Shown here piece after piece: positions 1-10,809 of a stretch of 64,000 nt of DNA. The number at the start of each line of letters is the position of its first letter. The stretch's first letter is position 1. The stretch spans positions 37,410,001-37,474,000 of the forward strand of contig NC_088921.1 in the NCBI RefSeq assembly GCF_038396675.1, in the 5' to 3' direction. The position numbers and the translations under genes were made by a program. The notes under the pieces are model-generated. The model was not told the DNA's origin, made no database searches, and saw nothing but the letters and a program-made list of their open reading frames with translations. This stretch comes from Hydra vulgaris. Taxonomy: Eukaryota; Cnidaria; Hydrozoa; Anthoathecata; Hydridae.

Positions 1-1
1 A

Positions 2-1747
2 ATTAAACGAATCAAGCTAGAAGTTGACGTAAATCAATTAATTGGAGAAATGATTCGATTAATGATGCGCCGTAACTTGTCTTTAGCATCAGCTGATGAA
101 ATCGGACAAATGTCTTTAGTAAAAAATGCACTCAAAAAATTCAATATTTTTATAAATCGTCACAGCATGAAACGCTACATTCAACATGCATGTGAAAATA
201 TTTTTTTGCTAATAAGAGAAGAAACTGAAAATGTTCTTATGTCGTTGATGTTCGATAGTGCGTCGCGATATGGAAGAAACGTGTTTGGAGTTAGTTGCAG
301 ATATATCAAGGACGGGGAAATAGTTGACAGAACTTTAGGCATAATTACTCAAGAAGGTCGACAGTTTGGCGAAATTTTGGCTGCTCAATTGGAAAATGTG
401 ATTGGAAAAATTGGAAAATGTGCTAATGATATCTACACAACTTGCACAGATCAGGGAAAGAATATGATGAAGGCTTCAAATATTCTCCAAAATGCACAAG
501 ATCAAATGAAAGTAATCCTTGAAATTTATGGTGACGAATTTATAGATTTCGAAGACGAAGAAATTGATATTGGCGCTTTAGAGAATGAAGAAGGGAATTA
601 TAGTGAAGCCCACACTGTTTGCGTTGAAAAATCGGTAGGATTGTTCTGTTCAGCCATGTTTTGTGGCGCACATGTGTGTCAGCTAGCTGCCAAGGACGTA
701 ACGTCAATGTTTGAAGATGCATTGAATAATATAAGAAAAGTTGCTATTGAATCCAAAAAAGTAGCATATATTCAAACATATAAAAATCTAAAAAAGCCTC
801 GTATAGACATTGCACCTCGTTGGGATTCCACTTTTTTGATGATAAAAGATTTTCATACCAACGCAGAATCATATCAAAGGATAAGACACGACAAGTTAAA
901 GTTAAATGATGCATCATGGAGCTTAATAGATGAATATTTCAACGCATTTTTACCAATACATTCGGCCATGATGGATTTTCAATCACCAAAATTATCAATG
1001 AGTGAATTCTACGTTCGATGGATTCAAATGAAAATAGAAATCGAGGACGTTCCAGCAGGTGATTTGGGATTAAAATTGTTACTGACCAACGCAATTAATA
1101 CACGAGAACAAGTTTTTTTTAAATGTGAAGCCTTTATTGCTGCTTTAGTTCTGGATCCTAGATTTTCCTTTACATCGGGTCATCAACTGTTTAATACAGA
1201 ACTGTTGAATAGAGGAATCACACAGTTGATCAAAATCCATCAAAAACTTTGCACTCGACAAGAACAGTCAAATTCTTCATCAACAGAAGAATCCATACAA
1301 TTAAATGCGTCATATTCATCAAATACTTCTGAAGAGATACTTCCGATGAACTCAGAAGATGTTGAAGCTGAAAAATTACGCCGTTTCATTGAATATACTG
1401 GAGGAGGAACAAGGCAAGGTATTATTAATGCATCTTCAGAATCAGATGAAGATATTCGTCAACTAGTTTTAAAATGGGCTCTTAATGAAGCGCGAGTGAC
1501 ATTAGACGTTGAATTCAACATTCTTGCTTACTGGAAGAAAAATCAAAAAACAAAATGGGATCGGCTCTATGAAATTTCGCAAGTAGTTTACGGTGCAGCG
1601 TTCTCCAGCGTAAAAGTCGAACGTGATTTCTCTGGATTCGCTTTGGTTTATAGCCATCTACGTACTCGCATTTCAAATGATTTCTTAAACTCCATCATGG
1701 TGGTAAAAAACAATCTGGATTTAATTGATAAAATAAAATTCGTTTAA
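2..1747 (+). CDS. hAT-family transposase, 5'-truncated by the window edge
   Basis: The frame is open from base 2, so the first visible ATG at 50 is internal and the N-terminal part (normally a BED-type zinc finger) lies outside the window. The protein would cut and paste hAT DNA in the nucleus. Seen: MFDSASRYG near residue 70 fits the first catalytic Asp region; CTDQGKNMMKA near residue 130 fits the second; FCGAHVCQLAAKD near residue 203 is the hAT C-x2-H-x-L motif; the last ~90 residues (WALNEA ... VERDFSG ... LRTRISNDFL) are the hAT C-terminal dimerisation domain containing the acidic region. No stop or frameshift over 565 codons, so this copy may be recent. A domesticated hAT-derived gene cannot be excluded without the 5' end. 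Confidence 0.85.
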   Translation: MKRIKLEVDVNQLIGEMIRLMMRRNLSLASADEIGQMSLVKNALKKFNIFINRHSMKRYIQHACENIFLLIREETENVLMSLMFDSASRYGRNVFGVSCRYIKDGEIVDRTLGIITQEGRQFGEILAAQLENVIGKIGKCANDIYTTCTDQGKNMMKASNILQNAQDQMKVILEIYGDEFIDFEDEEIDIGALENEEGNYSEAHTVCVEKSVGLFCSAMFCGAHVCQLAAKDVTSMFEDALNNIRKVAIESKKVAYIQTYKNLKKPRIDIAPRWDSTFLMIKDFHTNAESYQRIRHDKLKLNDASWSLIDEYFNAFLPIHSAMMDFQSPKLSMSEFYVRWIQMKIEIEDVPAGDLGLKLLLTNAINTREQVFFKCEAFIAALVLDPRFSFTSGHQLFNTELLNRGITQLIKIHQKLCTRQEQSNSSSTEESIQLNASYSSNTSEEILPMNSEDVEAEKLRRFIEYTGGGTRQGIINASSESDEDIRQLVLKWALNEARVTLDVEFNILAYWKKNQKTKWDRLYEISQVVYGAAFSSVKVERDFSGFALVYSHLRTRISNDFLNSIMVVKNNLDLIDKIKFV

Positions 1748-1883
1748 AAAACTTGTTTACTTATTTAAAAAACAATTTTCATTTTTTTTTAGTCAAACAA
1801 CTGTTTTTCTACAAGGTCTCCTAATTTGCAATAGAATCTTTTGAGATTTCATTTTTCATTATGAAAACTTTTGAGGAATTGTC

Positions 1884-2146
1884 AATTGAACCTGTCATTT
1901 TGAAAAGGACACAAGTCCAAAACTTTTACCAATTAGTTAATAAATTTAAATTAAAAATTTCTGTATGATTTAAATTTTTTTATAAAAAATAAAAGTTACA
2001 TAAGTTATATATGTTCTTGATTTATCTACTTTTATGTTAAATTTCTTTCGTAGTGTAGAAATTATTTTATTTAAAACCATGTTTTGTTAATTTTTAATAG
2101 TTTAAATAAATGGACTTGCGCCCTTTTCAAAATGACAGGTTCAATT
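1884..2146. mobile_element. Small MITE with 36-bp terminal inverted repeats
   Basis: Bases 1884-1919 (AATTGAACCTGTCATTTTG, then AAAAGG and AAGTCCA) recur inverted at 2111-2146 with about two mismatches. The 190-bp interior is AT-rich and non-coding. It lies about 140 bp past the hAT stop codon and could be an inserted MITE or part of the hAT 3' region. A target duplication is not clear. The rest of 1748-2560 shows nothing recognisable. Confidence 0.6.
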
Positions 2147-2787
2147 ATTTTATTGTTAAATAAATCAAAGCTATTATAACTATAAGAATATTATTCGAAA
2201 TTAGTTATAAGTTACTATCGGTTAGTCTTCTTAATACGAATTTAATGAGCTGAATATAATTTTTGCGAAATATTTCAAATTCTTCAGCTTAAAGGAATTT
2301 AATTTGGCACAAAATTTTTGAAATGATGTGATTTTTTCATAGAATCTTTTGAATTCAATTTTTCAAAATAAAATATTTTTCAGGATCAACTATTAATTAA
2401 AAATAACTGAAACAGTGTTTTTTCATTATTATTTTAATCAAAAAAATAATTTTAAGTTTATTCATACTAATAAAAACCACTTTCAGTAATAAAAACTCAT
2501 CTTGAGATGGTTTTTACATTCTTATAATGGAAATTGTCAATATTAATCAATACTAATCAATAGGGATGGCAGTTTTACTTACCTTTTTTTTTGCTTACTC
2601 GAGTAAGTTAATATTTATTAAAAAGTAAATTACATAAGTAATTTGAAACGTTTTATGTAAATTTACATTTCCCTATAAGTAACTTATTTTTTTGAAACGA
2701 CTTTTACTTTTTAAAGTAAGACTTTTTACTTTCAAAAAAAAGTTATGTAAAAGAAGATTACGTCAAAAAGTAATTTACTTTTACATG

Positions 2788-3031
2788 TTTTTTTTTTTTT
2801 TTTTTAAATCTTAATTCACCTCCCAAAGGCCGAGAACTACATAAAAGGAGGCTACTAGATTGTGGTTATAACCCTCTCTCAACTCTATAACTCCGAAACA
2901 CGAACCTTGACGAACAAGGCCGCTGCGCGGAGAAACAAGTTAAGCGCGGTACTACCAGGGACGTGGTGGGGATCGAACTCGGAACCTCTCGCTTACAAAG
3001 CGAGCGCACTACCACGACACCACTACCGCAT
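2788..3031 (-). repeat. tRNA-Thr-derived SINE
   Basis: On the minus strand, 3031 downwards starts with a tRNA-like head. The anticodon stem is CTCGC (3004-3000) pairing with GCGAG (2992-2988), around a 7-base loop TTTGTAA with anticodon TGT (Thr). An A-box-like GTGGTAGTGCGC precedes it, and a B-box-like GAGTTCGATCC follows. A tRNA-unrelated body then runs to an 18-base poly(A) tail (poly(T) at 2788-2805 on the plus strand). These are the hallmarks of a tRNA SINE. The acceptor stem does not close, so this is not a functional tRNA gene. Confidence 0.7.
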
Positions 3032-3100
3032 TTTATGCGGTAGTGGTGTCGTGGTAGTGCGCTCATGTCGTGGTAGTGCGCTCATGTCGTGGTAGTGCGC
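3002..3100. repeat. Perfect 30-bp hairpin plus 19-bp tandem repeat at the SINE head
   Basis: 3002-3031 and 3035-3064 are perfect reverse complements with a 3-base loop. The right arm is an inverted copy of the SINE 5' end. It continues into about two further 19-bp copies of GCTCATGTCGTGGTAGTGC, to about 3100. The A-box-like region of the SINE is therefore present several times in both orientations. Confidence 0.85.
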
Positions 3101-4074
3101 TACATGTAAAAGGAAGTCACGTGAAAAAGCTATTTTACTTTTACATTTAAAAGTTAATTACTTTTGAAAATTACATTACATAATATAAAAGTTTCTCAAA
3201 CTGTAATTTACATTTACCTATAAAAGTAACTAATTAAAAAAAAATTATATTATAAAGTAACTTGCATATGAAAGTAAATTACATAAAAGTAATATGCTAC
3301 CAAATGTAAATTAAATTTACAAATAAAATAATATTTTTTAAGTAGGAATTTTTTATTTTAAAAGTAATAACAAATCTTTATTAAAAATAAATTACATCAG
3401 AGCCGTAACCAGCTTTTTTTGGTCTTTGAGATAGCTAACTTCCAAACATGGAGCAAACTCCAAACATTTATATGTTTATACTTATGTCAAATAAGGATGC
3501 TATGCATAAAATTGCGATGATTGGAGGCTGGGAACAAAAAAGCCCCAAATTTTGTGCCACCCCCCCCTCTGCCCCAAATGTGAGAGCAACAAATTGATGA
3601 AATATTTTTTGTACTGTTTTTAACTAGACTAATATTAATCGATAAATTTTAAATTTCATAGTAAAACATTTTGGCTTTCAAAAATTATGACCATATAAAG
3701 TTTAAACCCCCCTCAATTTGAGGTAAAAACGATTTATAAGTAGATAAAGAAATAAAAAGTGTGGTCATTAGAGCCTGTATACAAAAATGCCCTTAAACAT
3801 TTACCATCCCTACTACAAATGTGAGGGCAACAAATTAGTAATTTTTATTGTTTTTGTTTTCTTACACTAAGTTTACATCCTCGCCAAATGAAGTGGTTGT
3901 TTCAATCTTTTTCTAAACATTCTTATGTGATAAGGAAGAACACACTTAAGTTTGGTACTTTAGTATGTTTTTGTTTATACCACAACATTGCACAATTTTA
4001 TAGAAAATTTAATATGAAATCTTATAAAAACCATTTTGACCAAAGTTATTGCGTTTACATAATTATATTAATAA

Positions 4075-4112
4075 TACATCTCATAATTTACGAGCGTAAA
4101 TTTTGAGATGTA
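4075..4112. repeat. Imperfect hairpin inside the hAT-like element
   Basis: TACATCTCATAATTTACG is followed after four bases by its near reverse complement TAAATTTTGAGATGTA. A related, less symmetrical piece occurs near 4450. It has no coding content. Confidence 0.55.
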
Positions 4113-4842
4113 ATATTGATGTAATTATTAAAGACATTATTGTGTTATTGGTTATTTGGTTATCCATAAAGTCTTTAAATGAGTTTAATGTGGTTTTTAA
4201 CAACACCTTAAAAGTTTTTAGAAAACCTCATTTGTACGTAACTATATAATAATATTATTAGTTAAAGAAGAGGCTATTGATAAATTAATTGTAATTGGTT
4301 TGTTGATAAAAGGAACCGTTGCATGTACAAATTGTAAAACTTTTTTACATTTTCCTAAACATTCTTATGTGATATAAACAAGAACATACTTGAGTTTGGC
4401 ACTTAAGTATATTTATTAACCAAAATCATTGGTTTTTCAGAATCATAATATTACATCTCAGAGTTTACGCAAGTAGACATCATTATATTATTGGTTACCA
4501 TAAAGTCTTTAAATGAGTTTAATATGGTTTTTAACAACACATTTAAAGACTTCATTTTTACGTAGCTATTAATAATATTATTAGTTAAAGATGCTGTTGA
4601 TTAAGTAACTTTAATAGGTTTGGTAATAAAGAATACGCCGCATTTTCAAATTATGAAACTTTTTTACATCGCTTTTAATGTGGTATAATACCACGCAATA
4701 CTTGTATTTAAATGCATTTAAAGTTAAATCATGTATTTTGTTTAATTTATATTTTCATGGATAAAATTTTTTTTAACCATTTTATTTATATGTTAAAAAA
4801 AAATAAAAATTCAAAATTTCTGTTATTTATGCAATATTTCTT

Positions 4843-4904
4843 CTGTTTTAGTATGTTATTTTAGAAAAAGGTTCACCTTTTTCTAAAATAACATACTAAA
4901 ACAG
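4843..4904. repeat. Perfect 30-bp inverted repeat with 2-base loop
   Basis: 4843-4872 (CTGTTTTAGTATGTTATTTT, then AGAAAAAGGT) is exactly reverse-complementary to 4875-4904, with only TC between. It lies inside the non-autonomous hAT-like element. Confidence 0.9.
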
Positions 4905-5644
4905 GAGAATTTGGTACTTCAGATACATATACTTTAATTTTTTAGATATATTTTTAAAAAATACAAAACTATAATTGTCAACGTAAATAAGGTTGTTAAA
5001 CTCAAACTTCAGAAAAACAAATGATCATCAATTTTTAATGACAGGTTTTTAATGTCTTTATTATGTACGGATATTTAGAGGCTTGCCAATAGGACTATTT
5101 TTGTCTACTTCTCTTCCCCGCCTTTCGTATATTTTACAAAAGAAAATTAATAATTTGTAACGGCAAATTAAGAAAAATAAAAAGTTATAAAAATTAAAAA
5201 CCCATCACTGTATTTAAAGAATGTCTTTATATAATAATAAAAAAAAAACCAATGACAAAATTATATTTTTAAAAAAAATTAATTTGATAATTATCGAATC
5301 CCATTTAAATCCCCTAGTTGGGGAGGTTGCTCAAAATTTATATGTTTATAGTTTTTGAACATTAAGAGACTATTGCATGATTTTAGAGACTTGTTAATGA
5401 ACTTAAATTTAGTTTAAAATGTTAAAAAAAAGTATTTATAAATGTTATAAACTCATCATTCTCACACCAGTGGTATAAATGGGAAGTCAACATTTTTAAG
5501 GGTTTATTTTTAGCAGACTCCGATTATTGCAATACTTTTGAAAAGCTTTACATAAACATGAATATATAAATGTTTGGAGTTTGCTTCATGTCGTTACATA
5601 AAGTTAAGTTCTCAAACAAAAACAAAAAGCTTGCTACGGGCCTG

Positions 5645-6130
5645 ATTTAAAATTTGTGATTGGAATCTGGTTGTTTAAATATTGTGATTTGCACTTTTGT
5701 TATTTTTTTTACTTTAAATTTTTTGAAAATTTAAAATAAAAACAGTAACAAAAATTTATTAAAAAAAAAAGAATTTGATGTTATTTCATCTGTATGATAA
5801 AACAACATCAAGACAATCTTCTTCACAATCGAACATATAATTTTAAACTTGAAAGTGTGCTTTTTTGAACCATCCTACTAAATACGCTATATTAAATAAA
5901 TTAAAATAAGCGGTTTTTGCGGTTATAAAAAGTTATAAATTTTTTTTCAAGTTAAATGCTTTTACATTTATACTTTTTTAACTTTAATTTTTTTTTCAAA
6001 TTAATCTTGATGTTATTTACATCAGTTGTTTGAATGTTTTTTTTTGAAAGGCTGTTTGGTTTAATGTTCTTGCTTTGGAAATGGCTCTACATTTTGCAAT
6101 TTTATTCTAAGTTTTGTATTTTGGCTTCCT
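5645..6130. other. AT-rich spacer, nothing recognised
   Basis: Homopolymer-rich sequence with no ORF above noise and no clear terminal repeats. Confidence 0.6.
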
Positions 6131-6472
6131 TTATTCAGCGTGGTTGTTAAAAACCAATCTAACCAAAAAAAGTTATTTCTGGAAATGACCAACTCGAATA
6201 ATTGTTAGATAATAGAATAATAAAGGAATACTTGTTTTCTGGAATGGACTAATTGAATTTAGTTCATTCCAGACAACAGTTTTATGAATAGCTATTAATA
6301 AATAAACAAAAAAAATTAATTTTATTTTCTGAGTGGCTGTTTCGACCAGAGCTGACCATTGCCGTCCCGAATGGGAGTGAGGGGGTATCCCCCACCCCAA
6401 AGCTATTATATATGCATTTGAGTCAATCAGAGACCTCTTCGGGACGGCTCTGACAACAACCACGCTGAATAA
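6131..6472. mobile_element. MITE with 18-bp perfect terminal inverted repeats
   Basis: 6131-6148 (TTATTCAGCGTGGTTGTT) is the exact reverse complement of 6455-6472. The 340-bp element contains a GC-richer core near 6345-6445 with no coding motif. The superfamily is unknown and the flanks give no clear target duplication. Confidence 0.65.
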
Positions 6473-7562
6473 GAGAAGCGAAAAGCAGCAGCATAACTAC
6501 AAATATGTCCGGCTCATTTACGGTAAATTTTTATCAAGGCCACTAACTTATTTCCTCCCGAAAAAAAAAAATACTGAAACAAATAAATCAAAAAAATGTT
6601 TTCAAAGCTTTTATGCAAAAAATCCTTCTTTCTAAAAAGTTATAAACCCCAACTTTAAAGAAAAATAAAATATTAGAGAAAAAAAGTAAGGGTACGACCT
6701 CCTTGCCCAGGAAACAAATTTAATATGCACGTTCATCGGGACTACACAAATGCTTTCAAGATAAAGTAAAATCAAAGTAAAGCCGGAATGATAAAGTAAA
6801 ACTAAAAAAAAAAAAAGATTCAAAAAAGTGGAGTTCTCTCCCGTGCTCTGAAAACAATTTTAACTTGTACTTTTATTAAGTTTACACAAATGCTGGAAGG
6901 TTTACACATGCATGAATTACCCGTAGCTTAGAAAGTATGCCCCCTTTCCCCATCTTCCCCCGACAAACTTTCATTATGGCCATTAACCTAATCTGCTAAA
7001 CAAACGAAAAGAAATAAAAAATCAGTGATTATTTAGCAGCCCCTATTAGTACTCATGCGACAGGGAGCCCGTCTCTATACTACTAGTATAGGCTATATTT
7101 GCCCCTAATTATAATAGAACTACCCTTTACGATATACGTGAAAAAAAAACAGGCAATAGATTTGAATACGCTACCTATCTCAAAATTTATGTTAAATCAA
7201 CATGAAATGACTGTTCTTTGAGAAAGTAAATAATATAACTTACTTTTTACTTACTTACCAAGTAAAGTATAAAATTTCATATAATATATGAATATAATGT
7301 ATAAATAATTTTTTTCAAATTACTTTTGTGTACGCTATTTTTGCTAAATTTTACGTTTTACATCGTAACAGCAACTTACTTTTACACGTAAAAGTAATTT
7401 GTTGTTACGATGAAGTTTTATTTTACTTTGTAAAGTAGTAATGAAGCAAAAAAGCAACAAATTTGTTAGACTATTTTCACTTTACTCTTTAAACTAAGCT
7501 GAAATGCGCAATAAATTTGTTAGATAGATTTTTTCTTCAAGAATATCAAACAGCAAATATGT
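6473..7562. other. Unassigned AT-rich sequence with AAGTAA-type repeat
   Basis: 6473-7200 has no recognisable gene or repeat boundary. 7200-7460 resembles the TTACTTTTAC self-complementary sequence around 2560-3330. 7460-7562 leads into the minisatellite. Confidence 0.45.
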
Positions 7563-8221
7563 CAGACATAAATTTATGTCAAAATATGTCCGTATAAAAT
7601 ATGTCTGACATATTTTATGTCAGCAGAAAACAATTCAGACATAAAATTATGTCAAAATGTGTCCATAGAAAATATGTCTGACATATTTTATGTCAGTAGA
7701 AAATAATTCAAACATAAAATTATGTCAAAAAATGTCCATAGAAAATATGTCTGACATATTTTATGTCAGCAGAAAATAATTCAGACATAAAATTATGTCA
7801 AAATATGTCCATAGAAAATATGTCTGACATATTTTATGTCAGCAGAAAATAATTCAGACATAAAGTTATGTCAAAATATGTCGACAGAAAATATGTCTGA
7901 CATATTTTATGTCAGCAGAAAACAATTCAGACATAAAATTATGTCAAAATATCTCGACAGAAAATATGTCTGACATAATTTATGTCAGCAGAAAATAATT
8001 TAGACATAAAATTATGTCAAAATATGTCGACAGAAAATATGTCTGACATATTTTATGTCAGCAGAAAATAATTTAGACATAAAATTATGTCAAAATATGT
8101 CGACAGAAAATATGTCTGACATATTTTATGTCAATAGAAAATAATTCAGACATAAAATTATGTCAAAATATGTCGATAGAAAATATGTTGGACATATTTT
8201 ATGTCAGCAGAAAATATGTCT
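7563..8221. repeat. 73-bp minisatellite, nine copies
   Basis: Copies begin at 7563, 7636, 7709, 7782, 7855, 7928, 8001, 8074 and 8147, exactly 73 bp apart, with a few substitutions each. Every unit holds two near-palindromes, GACATAAAATTATGTC and CTGACATATTTTATGTCAG, so the array is built of inverted GACATA/TATGTC motifs. It runs straight into the (AT)n array. There is no coding capacity. Confidence 0.92.
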
Positions 8222-8246
8222 CAGACATATTTGACAGATAACAACC

Positions 8247-8249
<3 letters not shown>

Positions 8250-8328
<79 letters not shown>

Positions 8329-8343
8329 GTATATATGTATATG

Positions 8344-8374
<31 letters not shown>

Positions 8375-8395
8375 TTATATATATATATATATATA
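8250..8395. repeat. (AT)n microsatellite
   Basis: Almost pure AT dinucleotide with occasional G or C interruptions, immediately after the 73-bp minisatellite. Confidence 0.95.
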
Positions 8396-9829
8396 AAGTT
8401 ATATACAATATATCTTTCATATATTTCTTGGGATTATTTATTTTAATTTTTGTTTATTTTTCTTCAGTTTCTTAGCGTATATAGTTTTACTATTTTTTGT
8501 TAGTCATTTATTTTTTTTTTATTTTTTTAGTTATTATTTATTTTTAGTTATATATAAAATTTATACAGTTATATATAATTTGTTTTTATTTTCATTTTAG
8601 CCATTTATTATATATGTTTTATTCTACCGTGTATTATTATTATCTTTTTTAATCCTTTGTTTTTTTTTTGGTTTTTTTTTTTTGCCAAAGATAATTTTTT
8701 GTTTTGTTTGTAATGTTTGTTGTAACTTTTGTTTTGTTTTGATTTTGGCAGTGTTTTTCTGTTTATATTGTATTTATTTATTTGATTATAATATTTGCAA
8801 ATATTTTGATTATTATATTAAAACAACTATGATTTTATTAATATATTTACAAAATCTTTATAATTTTTTTAGCAGTAGTCGTTTTTATGTCATCGTTAGT
8901 TGTTACGCTTTGTCAGTTTATTACAGTTTGTAACTGTAACTTTGTATGTAAAAACGATTGATGTATGGAAAGTTATACCGATTTATTTAAATTATTATAA
9001 TTACTTTATTATTATTATTATTATTATTGTTATTATTATTATTATTACTATTATTAATATTATTATTATTATTACTAAGATTAATTGTATATAAATAAAC
9101 TATTTTTTGAAGGTATTTAATTGAGATTAGTATTTCAATACTATTTGTAAATAGCCGTGAAAATTTATTTTCAGAATATATATGATTGATTGATTGATTA
9201 TATATATAGAGGTATATACGATATACATATATAGAATTATATACAATATTTATCAAATTATATTCAATGTAAATATAAATTTATATTTATATAATAGTTT
9301 TATATCATTTATTTATCAGTAACTAAAGGAGTGTTATCAATTTATTATATGAATCACAAGCATATGCTTATTAATTACAAGTACATTTTAAAACGTTGAA
9401 AGAAATGTCAATTATAAAATAAAAGGTTATATTTTTTTACCTTTGATGGTGAAAATTACATTTTTTATCTGAAGAGTTTTAGGAAAAATCGTTTGAGTTT
9501 TTTAGCATTAAAAATAATGTATGTGTTACCTATAAAATTAAAGACTAGCAGTTAATTTTAATTTTTATACAGGTCATATTGAAACTAGATATTTTGTAAA
9601 GAGGTTTTCAAAAAATCCGTTTTAACAACAATGGAAAAGCTTCCGATTTGCAAGATAACCGTGAAAGCATTCGATACACGATTAAAGAATCATTAGAAAG
9701 TTTGCCTAATTTCGACATTGTAAATTTAATTATTGTGTTTGAAATAAACCAATCAAATTATTTATAATTTTGCTTTTTCTGTAAATTTTAAACATTTAAA
9801 CGTAGTTTTGCAAGATTCGCAATGGGTAA
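8396..9829. other. AT-rich region with (TTA)n tract, no convincing gene
   Basis: Contains T-rich sequence, an interrupted ATT/TTA trinucleotide tract at about 9009-9080 and TGATTGATTGATTGA near 9184. At 9650-9765 a stretch reads ESIRYTIKESLESLPNFDIV in one frame and ends at a stop. It could be a 3' exon, but nothing supports that beyond the reading frame. Confidence 0.4.
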
Positions 9830-10060
9830 ACCTCGTGGGACCTATACGGGTCCCAGTTGCCAACCCAAATGGGCCCCTTACGATTTTAAAGTATGGGATT
9901 TGACTGGGACCCATATGTGATACCCGGCAGGCACACCCATATGGGGGCCATATGAAAACCGCGGCCAAGATCCGGCCGTGTACCGTCGGTCTTCTCATAC
10001 GGGACCCAGTTGACGACTCGTATGGGCCCCGTGCGGTACCCGTTTGTCAATGTTGACTGG
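9830..10060. repeat. GC-rich degenerate repeat (GGGACCC / CATATGGG motifs)
   Basis: A compositional island in AT-rich DNA. ATACGGG(T/A)CCCAGTTG, followed by TATGGG or AATGGG and CCCC, occurs at 9844 and again at 9997, 153 bp apart. An inverted version (GACTGGGACCCATATG) lies between them. Both minus-strand frames stay open through part of it, but only because the motif lacks stops. It abuts the Helitron fragment. Confidence 0.55.
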
Positions 10061-10069
10061 GTAATCTTA

Positions 10070-10590
10070 GGCCAGATCAAGATATTCCACTAATATATTC
10101 TCAACTATATATATATGATCCATATACAGCTGTAAATTTTAGAATGCAACAACGTGGTAATGATCTTTGTTTACATGATTTAATATTTTTATTGCAAACT
10201 ATAATTACTGAACAAAGTCCATTTGCTCTTGATTTAAAAACATGGCTGTAGTAGAAGATGTAGAAATATGTCAAGCGGCTATAGAAGGTTGCCAAGCTTT
10301 TGTTGCAAAAATGTCTTTACTTGAAGGGGGTGATAGATGTTGCTGCCCCAACTTCCAGAGAAGTTGTTATTTACCCAAGAGGTCATCCTTTAAAAATTGT
10401 ATCAAGTATTTCAGCCAACTTAGATCCTATGATTTATCCTCTCTTTTTCCCAAGGTGATGCTGGTTGGCATAATCAGTCAGTCCATAACCCTGAGCGTGC
10501 CACACTGGTCATAAATCATGTCACATTATCTCAGTTCTACAATTATAGACTTTCTGTTCGGCAATTTTTCTTTTCGGTTAAAATCAGATT
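10070..10590 (+). pseudogene. Helitron Rep/helicase N-terminal fragment
   Basis: Read across frameshifts, 10070-10240 gives QLYIYDPYTAVNFRMQQRG ... LQTIITEQSPFALD. 10330-10580 gives VIYPRGHPLKIVSSISANLDP, then YPLFFP, GDAGWH, and VTLSQFYNYRLSVRQFF. These match the Helitron-like N-terminal domain of rolling-circle transposon RepHel proteins (P-R-G-x-P-L, YDP-x2-YPLLFP-xG-x-GWH, Y-x2-YRL). The frame is interrupted by stops near 10250 and at least one frameshift near 10455. Neither the HUH replication motif nor the helicase domain is present in the window, so it is a dead fragment. Confidence 0.75.
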
Positions 10591-10809
10591 TTTTTGATAT
10601 ATTTAGTGTTGTTATAGTATTTCTATGACACGAAATATTAATTTTTTTTTACTTTAGTGAATCGTTTAATTGATATGGAACATCAAACATGTAAGAAAAT
10701 ATAGTTAAAATGATTTAAAGACTTATTAAGTACAGTAATTTAGTTAGTATAATAACTAATTCGATCCATTAGATTATTAATATTATGATTAGTTCTTTTT
10801 TATTTATAG

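Larger units (their letters stand above)
2560..3330. repeat. Self-complementary TTACTTTTACATGTAAAAGTAA-type low-complexity repeat
   Basis: Both flanks of the SINE consist of permutations of AAGTAA, TTACTT and ACATGTAAAAG, able to pair with each other over several hundred bases. A weaker copy of the same composition lies at 7200-7460. It is non-coding and appears to be the landing site of the SINE. Confidence 0.5.
3398..5644. mobile_element. Non-autonomous hAT-like element, 2.2 kb
   Basis: The left end CAGAGCCGTAACCAGC (3398) and the right end, read inverted from 5644, CAGGCCCGTAGCAAGC, match in the style of hAT termini (CAG-G). The first ~320 bp is about 85% like the first half of the fold-back element at 55165-55786, including its central C5/G5 hairpin near 3715. 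The interior has no credible ORF. Two degenerate copies of a segment (starting near 3918 and 4360, each followed by TAAAGTCTTTAAATGAG at 4168 and 4502) show an internal duplication. Flanking 8-mers (AATTACAT / ATTTAAAA) are a poor match, so the target duplication is unproven. Confidence 0.55.

Noticed and set aside
2949..3031. Functional tRNA-Thr gene
   Set aside because: The anticodon arm and B box are good, but no acceptor stem closes and a body with poly(A) tail follows; a SINE fits better.
2862..3095. Two opposed short ORFs with similar peptides
   Set aside because: They arise from the SINE and its inverted duplicate; tRNA-derived sequence, not protein coding.
7563..8221. CRISPR-like array
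   Set aside because: The 73-bp period is a simple tandem repeat without unique spacers, in a eukaryotic context.
8199..8446. Long YIYIYI open frames over AT arrays (also near 18411, 20625, 20972, 21259, 22826, 47925, 50008, 51985)
   Set aside because: Translations of (AT)n microsatellites; both strands are open and there is no coding signal.
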